Shown here: one piece after another, positions 56,402-64,000 of the stretch
Numbering within the stretch: position 1 is the first letter of the stretch
Layout: every line of letters begins with the position of its first letter
NCBI GenBank assembly: GCA_936432065.2
Contig: OW386286.2
Location: forward strand, 266,123,987-266,187,986
Direction: 5' to 3'
DNA length: 64,000 nt
DNA from: Rutpela maculata
Taxonomy: Eukaryota > Arthropoda > Insecta > Coleoptera > Cerambycidae
Notes under the pieces: generated by a model
Seen by the model: the letters and a program-made list of their open reading frames with translations, nothing else
What the model was told of the DNA's origin: nothing
Database searches by the model: none
Made by a program: the position numbers and the translations under genes

Positions 56402-57882
56402 CAAATGAGTCGCGTGCGCCGACGTCACAGATTTTGAGACCTTAGGAAAAACAAACAGCTGTCATTGAGAAATCCGCCGATTAAACGTGTTTCTTTGAAG
56501 TGAATTTTGCAGTGTTTGTGCCATTTAAGAACTTGTTGTTGGATTATTTAACATCTACAACTATTCTTAATATTGTTATATAAACAATTTTGTTCGTCAG
56601 GATGACGGTTAATTTGTATTTTGCAGAATTGTCTCCTGATGTAGAGGTTAGGTATACGGCTGCCATCGAATTAAATCCTTATATTTTGAGAAAAAAATAC
56701 TTTAGTACAAATATTGATGTATTTCCAAATGTTACACATAGGGATGTTGCGAATTACTTGATTTTTTAAAGAATTACATAGACAGAAGGGCGAATTCAAG
56801 GCATTGAGAAGTCTTGAAGCTGTTTGTGGTTAGGTGAAAGAAGTACTCAAGCTCGTTACAAGGGTAAGAATTAGTTATCAACCATTTCTTTCATATATGC
56901 TTGCCTAACTAAATGTTTTATAAATAATTACTAATGCAGAAATTAATTTTTCAGGATATGAACTCTTAGCATCATGAATAAAAGCCATTGACTCCTTGGA
57001 CTATTGCAGATTCAGATGGTTCCTTAATGCTCACTGGGATTGTGTTGCCAGTCTAGACAAAACATGTTCACCACTTAACAGGAAATCTTTCCTTTTAGTT
57101 TTTTAGCAATGAACATGGCTATGGTTGGAGATTAACCGCTGTAAATTTTGCGAAAAAGACACTTTATAAAATAAACAATGAAAGTATGTATGTATGACGT
57201 ATCTACTGTAAACCATTTGAAGTATGTAATAAGGTGTACACAATTTCTTCCAGCGGTTAACCCCTCGTCTATACCTTATATACCTATAGATTGGACTACG
57301 CAAAATGTTGTAATTTTTGTAAATTTTTTATTATAATATATTATATAAAATGTTTAACATGTATTTTACTATTTTATGTAGGTCAATTGTTAATTATGAC
57401 TTGTATTCTCTTAAATATACTCTCCCTCCGTGCAGTTCATGCTTCGCTCAACTAAAATTTAAATAAGAAATAGTTATTAAAAATAGAGACAAACCAATAT
57501 AAAATATTAATTTTCCTTACCATGGATTGTTTATTGCTTGTTTGAGCAGCAGTTATTACTATCACAATCATTCTTGCATTAACATGCAACAATTTAAAGC
57601 ATTTCTTTTAATTGCCTGATGGAATTGTTTAACCTAATCTCTTCTTCTGGCTGTAAATCGACGTTATTATATAAAAACTGATGTTGTCTCGGATTGCCAC
57701 ACTTCCACAATTTATAATACAATAAGAACTAGCCATTTTGTATAATATAATATCGATAAAAACTCTAGGATTACGAAAAATTTAATTCTGAGGTTCAGTC
57801 AGTCGCCATTTGACAGCTAATGACAGCGGTTTGTTTTTCCTAAGGTCTGGGACCTGTGACGTCACGCGCACGCGACCCATTG
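56402..57882. mobile_element. 1.48-kb terminal-inverted-repeat element carrying a decayed gene
   Basis: CAAATGAGTCGCGTGCGCC at the left mirrors GGCGCGTGCGCGACCCATTG-like sequence at the right (GCGCACGCGACCCATTG). Inward, both sides share GACGTCACAG and ACCTTAGGAAAAACAAAC followed by GCTGTCATT. The arms are about 90 bp. No target duplication was seen. The gene inside is not a known transposase. Confidence 0.75.
56602..57100 (+). pseudogene. SWIM-zinc-finger/YqaJ-associated family, N-terminal pseudogene with one intron
   Basis: From the ATG at 56602 the product reads FAELSPDVEVRYTAAIELNP, then FPNVTHRDVANYLIF and, after a stop, EFKALRSLEAVCG. This matches the N-terminal part of uncharacterised animal proteins that go on to a SWIM zinc finger and often a YqaJ exonuclease domain. 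A GT donor at 56864 and TTTTTCAG acceptor at 56954 bound a 91-bp intron. Exon 2 has KPLTPWTIADSDGSLM and, one base shifted, NAHWDCVASLDKTCSPLN, a SWIM motif (CxC...CxH) with first cysteine and final histidine lost. Stops and a shift show it is dead. The downstream exons are absent. Confidence 0.6.
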
Positions 57883-57997
57883 AAAGAGGAATTTTCCAAC
57901 GAGATTTTCACTCGCCTACTATTTTACTTGACGCTCCCTGTCAAACCAACTAAACAAACAGAGAGTTGGGTTCGAAATCAGTGGTGACAATAGAGTA

Positions 57998-58131
57998 AAC
58001 CTCCTCTTCTATATGGTCGATCTGAAGTTATTAGCTAAGGATGAAGCAAGAGCTAGATATAATTGAATCGTTCAGTGACGATTTCAAGATAAAATATGGT
58101 TTAGATAAATGCACTACAATGGTCCTCCAGC
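57998..58131 (+). pseudogene. LINE reverse transcriptase fragment (first part)
   Basis: LLFYMVDLKLLAKDEA followed, after a shift, by IIESFSDDFKIKYGLDKCT matches the YMDD-to-KxGLxKC region of a LINE reverse transcriptase, with YMDD changed to YMVD. It stops at 58131 and its likely continuation is at 60900. Confidence 0.7.
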
Positions 58132-59048
58132 CAGGGCTGTTCCTACCGGGGGGAAATTGTGTGTTCACCACGTAGGCGACATATTTAGGGGGCACCAAAA
58201 TGTGAAATAAAAAAGGATTTTAGTTTATTAACTAATTTTCTAAAAAAATAAATAATGTAAACGCATCTTAAGCCAAAAGTGTAAGCGAGGTTTAAGCAAA
58301 ATGTTGTCATTGTCATACTGTACCAAAAGTACACTATACCATAGAGATTATATATTATGATGTCTATGTACTATTATAGTCCATGTAAAACGCGGGGTTT
58401 AACGCTCGGAATGCCCCCCTCATCGGGACCACTTGTATTCTATGTTTTTTGGGTCGCTGATCACGAAAATCGGGGACCCGCGGCTCTAAAAATAGTGCGT
58501 CGCCCCTAAAAATGCCAAAAACCACTTCTTTTGGGTTTTTTCGCGATAATGTGAATAATACTGTAAAATAATGTTATAAATGTGCTAATTGTAATGATAT
58601 TTTGCCAGTTCAGTATGTTCATCTAAAATAAGGACAAATATTATGTTGAGGGTTAACCAGAGGGGGTAAAACTACCTCTAAATTGACATAAAATTAAAAA
58701 ATGATGGAATTTTTTTTTCACTTTTTGATTTGAGTTTAGATGAATGGGGAATGTGCAATGAAGACAATTTGTTTCCAACCCTTCAGGGGCGAAAACTACC
58801 CCTATATCGCCTTTAAATTAAACTAACGCTTAGAAATAAGTAGAGATGTATACTTTTTAGTTAGCTTGTAATTTCCGATAAAATTAAAAACTACCCTCAA
58901 ACTTGCAGAGAATTGAAAGAGACGGTAGAAATATTCTTGATAAATGAACACTTCACATTATTTGCAATATTTTTAATAAAAAAATATAAATATGGTGCAA
59001 AATTTTTTTATCAAAATATAAACATGATGTACCGTTGGTTTAACTTTG
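58132..59048. other. Repeat-like inserts of uncertain limits
   Basis: CAGGGCTGTTCCTACCGGGG at 58132 and GGGGGCACCAAAAT at about 58188 look like a hAT end, but the matching right end was not found. GCGGGGTTTAACGCTC (58391) to GCGCGTCGCCCC-like sequence near 58500 is another GC-richer patch. At 58640-58830 GGGGTAAAACTACCTC and GGGGCGAAAACTACCC recall the arms of the 27.5-kb foldback element. Confidence 0.4.
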
Positions 59049-60035
59049 TTGCGTCAAAGATATTTTAACTGAATCAGGTATAAATTCTGTACAATGTCTA
59101 GCTGATGCTGACAGGACTATTGTCACCACCGCAATAGAACTTGCGAAAGACATCAGCAAGAAGGTGGTGATTGTAGCAGAAGATACAGATATACTGGTAT
59201 TACTAACTGCATTAACACCATCAAATGTAGAACTTTTTCTGTTAAAGCCAGCTCGACCGAATAAGCCCGAAGAATTATATTCTTCAAAGAGTTTGGCTCA
59301 TATACCATCAGTGGCCGATAGTATTTTATTATTACATGCTATTACCGGATGCGACACTGTCTCAGCAACGCACTATCAAGGGAAGGTGAAATTTTTCAAA
59401 ACATTCCAAAAGTTACCTGACCTTGAACCCCATGCTGCAAAGTTCAAGGAAGTTGGACTTTCAGTAGAGGAAATTTTGGAACACGGGTGCCATTTATATC
59501 TAGCAATGTACAATGCACTGCTTACATTCAGAAAACCAAATGTCCCCGACCAATTTAAACTCAGTGGAATTCAGTTAGTAGAAATGTTCAGGTACAGAAT
59601 GTACTTAATGGCAGTTGCCAGCAAGAAAAAGATGGATATCGGAAAAATCATTCTTACGGTAGATGCCCTCACTCAACATCTTAAACGGGTTTATTTACAA
59701 GTACAAAATTAATTGTTTGGAGAAGAGCATCACCTAGATTCAACAGATTGGGGTTGGAAAAACGAGAACGATAAGCTGATCCCCATAAGGATGACACAAC
59801 CCCTGGCCCACCGAATATAATGAAGTTGATATTCTGTGGATGTAAAACCGACTGCGGTTATTCCTGTTGGTGTAGGAAGAACGGCCTGATTTGCAATATC
59901 GCTTGCAAAAATTGTGCCGGTTCAAATTGCACTAACGTCGAGAAATATTCCACAGAACAATTAATTGCCGCCGAAAATGACACTCTCGATGAAGAAAGTA
60001 CTAACGTATCAGTTGATGAGGCGGACGATATTTAG
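59049..60035 (+). pseudogene. PIN-like plus CXC-domain protein, repeat-borne pseudogene
   Basis: In-frame coding starts about 59049 with KDILTESGINSVQCLADADR, then KVVIVAEDTDILVLLTAL (an acidic PIN/XPG-like nuclease core), DSILLLHAITGCDTVSATHY and LLTFRKPNVPDQFKLSGIQL to a TAA at 59710. Beyond the stop STDWGWKNENDKLIPIRMTQ continues the protein, and a one-base loss near 59803 shifts into KLIFCGCKTDCGYSCWCRKN and CNIACKNCAGSNCTN, a cysteine-rich CXC-type repeat. Uncharacterised animal proteins have this same order. The N-terminal part is absent. One stop and one shift break it; the nuclease activity is inference. Confidence 0.65.
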
Positions 60036-60252
60036 AATAAACTGTAAAATTAAGAAAAGTTTTTTTGATAACTTAATGTATTTGTGAAAAGAAATATAAA
60101 GTTCAGATATTTTTGAAATTGTGCCTGCATATATTTGTACCCATACCTTTCATTTACCCCTCGAATATTTTCAATTGGATCAACTATTCCAACTCTGATG
60201 ATAAAGTAAGTTCATTGAAAAAGAGAGGATATGCCCATTTTGTATAAGTTAA

Positions 60253-60447
60253 GTGGTTGCCGATGTCAGATTCGGGACGAGCGACCCGAAAAACCCCCGG
60301 GTAACGAGTTTCGATCGATTTTCCATGAGTTTACAGGGAACTCCAGGTGATGATGTTCCTGGTGCCGTCCTGACCTCCAGGTGCACAGCGGGCTCATTTG
60401 AACAACACATTCAGGTCCAGCGACTCAAAAAAACCACCGAGTACTGA
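60253..60447 (+). other. GC-rich block with a 64-codon frame, origin unknown
   Basis: GGGACGAGCGACCCG to CAGGTCCAGCGACTC is clearly GC-richer than its surroundings and open throughout (the product includes FGTSDPKNPRVTSFDRFSMS). It contains inverted pairs such as CCAGGTGATGATGTTCCTGG. It may be a conserved repeat or a captured RNA-like sequence. No family is recognised. Confidence 0.35.
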
Positions 60448-60899
60448 AATTCGTATGATTCGAGAGTTTTTTTCTGGAAGATATGAATTTTTTCTTCATC
60501 ACTTGAAAAGATGCACTTATAAGAATGCACTTTTCGATGCAGCAATGCAATTTCAAAAAAGTACAAGATCAAAATATGGCACAAAGTTTCTAGACGAGTT
60601 AACGAAGCAAATCTAAAAAACCACATCTCAATCCGACTTACTGCAAAAAAAATTGAAGGTTGACTGCTATATTTCCTCGCCTAATTGGTAGAATTATTAA
60701 TCTTTAATCGGTAGAATTATTAATTTTATTTGATAATATCTGTAAAATATTCTGTTAGTAAAATAATGTATTTTAAAATTATAAAGAATTTTTTAAATAC
60801 GGCCCTGAGATTTCGCCTGGAATGGCGTCGCCAAGGTCAAATTTTCATTTTCTATACATCAAAGGGATGCCGCTTCAGTTAGTCTGCTTGCTTATTGTT

Positions 60900-61215
60900 T
60901 TTTTCGCTGTGACCTGGGTGTTGAACAGTGTTAAACAACGATGAGATGAAAAGTAGAGTTGCGAAGAAATACTACTATCACACAAGCTCCTAAGATCTAG
61001 CGAAACGCCAAGAACAAAATCCAGCAATAACACTATTGCAGTCCCCGCAGTTACCAACTTTGAAATTATCGATTGGCTTTGAAGCGATATCAGAAATTAT
61101 CGATTGGCTTTTAAGCGATATCACTAAAATGAATAGGAAGACGAGAAAAATTCTAACAACATATGGGATTCATCATCTGAAAGCCAGAATCTGCTTATGA
61201 TTCCTTTACTGTGGG
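60900..61215 (+). pseudogene. LINE ORF2 C-terminal fragment (likely second part)
   Basis: KSRVAKKYYYHTSS and SSETPRTKSSNNTIAVPAVT lead to FEIIDWL and SDITKMNRKTRKILTTYGIH, the W...DI-x-KMNRKTRKxLT block found downstream of reverse transcriptase in R2/R4- and CR1-like LINEs. A direct repeat of about 30 bp (GAAATTATCGATTGGCTTT, 61069 and 61098) breaks the frame. Together with 57998-58131 it suggests one LINE split by 2.7 kb of later insertions, including the PIN/CXC pseudogene. Confidence 0.65.
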
Positions 61216-61288
61216 ATTGATCGCGTAAGGGCAAAAAGGTCTTGTCCTAAGGTTCTGATCTAACTTTTCTGAAGTATTTTGACGCGCA

Positions 61289-61337
61289 GTTTCCCTCTAC
61301 CACCCCCTTTTATTCCCTATGGGTGGCAGAGGGAAAC
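61289..61337. repeat. GC-rich hairpin
   Basis: GTTTCCCTCTACCACCC pairs with GGGTGGCAGAGGGAAAC with one mismatch and a 15-base loop. Confidence 0.85.
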
Positions 61338-61512
61338 CGACACGATGGAATTTGTTTTTTTATTGGTACTCCTGTGTTATTATTATATTAAATGTGACTT
61401 TAGGTAATCAAAAATGGTTTACAAAATCATCATCAGATAGAAAACCTCGGTCAAGCCCGTACAATGTAATGTCCAAACAAATTCAGTGGCGCAGCTAACT
61501 TTTTGTAATGTA

Positions 61513-62052
61513 CAGGGTGGCCGCGGGAACGTTAGAACCTCATTTAACTTCGTTATTTTTTACAGTTCAAAAATAAAAGCTATAGATCACATGTATTTTC
61601 CAAAATCATTTCAGAAAAACAATTGAAAGTCGCATTTTGGAGGTTTTACTTTGGTTTTTTACACCTCTATATTTGTACACCATCTGAAAGGCCATAAAAA
61701 ACCTTTTCGATGATATATGGGAACACAAAAAAAATTGTCTAATTTACTATAAATACACAATTTATCAAATGGAAAATAAAAATATGTAATTTAAAGTAAA
61801 CAATACGTTCGTTCTGTCAAGATATTTATTGGTAAGTAATTTCACTTTGATTTAAATACATTAGGGAACTTCGAATGATTGATATATATTTTTCGGACTA
61901 TCAACTTAATGATAAGATTTAAAATTTAATATCTAGTATAGTTTTTAAGAAAAATACTATGTTTTATGTATCGTCAAAAAGCATCTTTTATGGCCTTTCA
62001 CTACAAAACTAACGAAGATAAATGAGGTTCTAACGTTCGGGCGACCACTCTG
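61513..62052. mobile_element. 540-bp inverted-repeat element at a TA site
   Basis: CAGGGTGGCCGCGGGAACGT at the left pairs with ACGTTCGGGCGACCACTCTG at the right, and TA lies directly outside both. Shared inner sequence is GAACCTCATTTAACTTCGTT and its inverse. No coding frame. TA duplication fits a Tc1/mariner-type MITE. Confidence 0.82.
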
Positions 62053-62109
62053 TACATATTTATAAAATAATTTAAAACACAACAGTGGGAGCTCGTAAAT
62101 AGTTTATCA

Positions 62110-62245
62110 TTTTCCATATTGCAACTCAAAAATTCCATGATTTTTGCGAAATGTTTAAAATTCTCTGAGATTTCCATGATTTTTTTTTGGGTTCTTAAAA
62201 TTCCCTGAATTTTACAGGTTCTTCAGGTTTTCCATAGGAGTCCGA
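62110..62245 (-). repeat. Inverse copy of the AAACCTGG / TCAGGGAATTTT repeat
   Basis: AAAATTCCCTGAATTTTACA and CAGGTTTTCCATAGGAG, read on the minus strand, match the repeat at 17690-17800. Another start of the same sequence is at 63950-64000. Confidence 0.55.
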
Positions 62246-62299
62246 ACCCGATAAGTTTGAGGTAAGTGTTATTGAATATAGCAGTTTGAGATAGCCTTT

Positions 62300-63880
62300 A
62301 GTAAATGAGTTTATTCAAAAAAGTTCAAAAATAAAAGTTAAAGAAAATCACATGTATTTTCCAAAATGATTTCAGAAAAACAATTGAAATTCGCATTTCG
62401 GAGATATGAATTTTACTTTGGTTTTTTTTAGATGGAACGCCCCGCCCCGTATATTTTTACACCATCTGAAAGGCGATAAAAAAACTTTTCGATGATATAT
62501 GGGAACATAGTATTTATCTTAAAAAAAATGTGTCTAATGTACTATAAAACAATTTATCAAATTAGCTGTGGAAAATAAAAGTATGTAATTTAAAGTAAAC
62601 AGTACGTTAGTTCTGTCAAGATATTTGTTGAGAAGTAATTTCACTTTGTTTTAAATAAAATGGAAAATTTCAATGATTAATATACAGGGTGTTTCAGCTA
62701 AAAGTCCCCGGGTCATTATTTCGTAAAATAATAAAGATACTTAACATTTGTAAATCGCCAATAATTGACACAAGAAAAGGTCTTAAATAACTGCAGTTAG
62801 AATTGTTCTTTCGCAGTGCACAGAGATGGTGCTGCGATGAGAAATTATTTTTCGATGGCTGGAACCTTGAAACACGATTCATACGATTAACGAATGAATT
62901 GTGAATAATTTTGGCTATGTAAAAAATTTTGTAAATACCAGCCGGTTTGAAGCTATATGAATTTTTTTCTCCAATTTTTTGTCTCTGTAAATTTTGAAAA
63001 CTTCTGTAACTTTTCTGTTTATCATTTTAGAACCCCAATTATTTAGAACTTGTATCTTATTATACTCCATACTTCTTAGATTATTACATGTTTTGAAAAT
63101 TTTTACTAATTTCAAATTTTAAAAATTATAACATTTGAAAAATTTTGAGAATTACAAAATTTTTCAAAATATGTAATAATATAAGAAGTATGGAAAATAA
63201 TAAGATAAAATTTCTAAATAACTGGTGTTCTAAAATGATAAACAGGAAAGTTACAGAAGTTTTCAAAATTTACAGAGACAAAAAAATGTAGAAAAAAATT
63301 CATGTAGCTCCAAAACGGCTGGTATTTACAAAATTTTTGACATATCAAAATTATTCACAATTTATTCATTAATCGTATGAATCGTGTTTTAAGGTTCCAG
63401 CCATCGAAAAATAATTTCTCACCGCAGCGCCATCTCTGTGCACTGCAAAGGAACAATTCTAACTGCAGTTATTTAAGACCTTCTTTGGTGTCAATTATTC
63501 GCGATTTACAAATTTTAAGTATCTTTATCATTTTACGAGATAATGACCCGGGGACTTTTAGCTGAAACACCCTGTATATTTTTCGGACTATCATACTTAA
63601 TGATAACAATGTAAAATTTAATATGGTTTTTAAGAAAAATACCATGTTTTATGCATCGGTAAAAAGCTTCTTTTATGGCCTTTCAGATGGTGTAAAAATA
63701 TATGGGGTTAAAAAACCCAAAGTAAAGTTCATATCTCCGAAACGCGACTTTCAATTGTTTTTCTGAAATGATTTTTGGAAAATACATATTATTTTCTATA
63801 ACTTTTATTTTTGAAATTTTTTACGTAACTACAAAAATAACAAAGTTAAATAAGGTTCTAACGTTCGCGCAACCACCCTG
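62300..63880. mobile_element. Second copy of the 540-bp element, interrupted
   Basis: Sequence from TTCAAAAATAAAAG (about 62319) through CATCTGAAAGGCGATAAAAA to ACGTTCGCGCAACCACCCTG (63880, then TA) aligns with 61560-62052. The CAGGGTGG left end is missing. Element 62685-63574 splits it. Confidence 0.8.
62685..63574. mobile_element. 890-bp palindromic foldback element at a TA site
   Basis: CAGGGTGTTTCAGCTAAAAG at the left is mirrored by CTTTTAGCTGAAACACCCTG at the right, and the whole element is close to a perfect inverted repeat about a centre near 63125. TA flanks both sides. The paralogous sequence at about 61885 (ATATATATTTTTCGGACTATC) shows the uninterrupted site. Two 62-codon frames (62882-62694 minus, 63377-63565 plus) are mirror images from the two arms, not genes. 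Confidence 0.93.
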
Positions 63881-64000
63881 TATATTTTTTAAAAATAATT
63901 TAAAATACAACATTGGGAGCTCGTAAGTAGTTTATTGTTTTCCATATTGTAACTCAAAATTCCCTGATTTTTTTGCGAAATATTTAAAATTATCTGAGAC

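Larger units (their letters stand above)
61513..64000 (+). repeat. Tandem duplication including element flanks
   Basis: Beyond the right TA of both copies the flanks also match (ACAACAGTGGGAGCTCGTAA at about 62080 and ACAACATTGGGAGCTCGTAA at about 63908, continuing to the window end). The duplicated unit is therefore larger than the element itself: about 0.95 kb without the nested insert. Confidence 0.75.

Noticed and set aside
58132..58570. Complete hAT element starting CAGGGCTGTTCC
   Set aside because: No matching right end or target duplication could be found.
62694..63565. Two similar 62-codon frames on opposite strands (62882-62694 and 63377-63565)
   Set aside because: They are mirror images in the arms of a palindromic element and have no family match.

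Overview
This window looks like a repeat-dense, strongly AT-rich stretch of an insect nuclear genome. A beetle or hemipteran would fit, but the sequence does not fix the order. I found no convincing intact host gene. What can be recognised is layered transposable elements, most of them dead: non-LTR retrotransposons of the Jockey superfamily, I/R1-like and R4 (Dong) groups, one Ty3/gypsy fragment, Tc1/mariner and hAT elements, a piggyBac-like MITE, long inverted-repeat (foldback) elements, and two sequences derived from Pol III genes (5S rRNA-like and tRNA-like).

Layout. 0-7 kb: a minus-strand Jockey-type RT relic, a mariner-like element (DUF4817-type transposase) with very long inverted arms, a 1.2-kb hAT-like MITE with a perfect 8-bp target duplication, then a sequence that folds as a complete type I hammerhead ribozyme, followed 134 bp later by a decayed second copy. 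7-17 kb: a Tc1-like transposase split by a hAT MITE, three copies of a dispersed family ending in a hairpin, and a 1.2-kb foldback element. 17-27 kb: a piggyBac-like MITE with TTAA duplications, RT tails, an unnamed transposase-like pseudogene and a Ty3/gypsy gag-protease-RT fragment. 27-33 kb: a foldback element with about 0.7-kb arms split by an almost full-length Jockey-superfamily LINE. 33-47 kb: further LINE fragments, a hAT element with N- and C-terminal transposase pieces, a 5S-derived SINE-like unit, and a 2.5-kb terminal-inverted-repeat element holding a tRNA-Pro-like Pol III unit.

47-64 kb: more LINE and DDE-transposase relics with MITEs inside them, a second hAT copy carrying a mariner element, and an R4/Dong-type LINE 3' portion sitting in a TAA microsatellite with its endonuclease frame still open. 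A terminal-inverted-repeat element follows, holding a decayed gene (one intron) of the SWIM/YqaJ-associated type. A LINE interrupted by a PIN-like plus CXC-domain pseudogene comes next, and the window ends in a tandem duplication whose second copy has taken in a 0.89-kb palindromic element at a TA site.

The elements do not form a pathway. Their relations are those of nesting and decay, and several nests give a relative order of events, with empty sites and target duplications visible inside the window. The least ordinary items are the hammerhead ribozyme, the LINE in the TAA repeat, and the Pol III-derived units inside or beside DNA elements.
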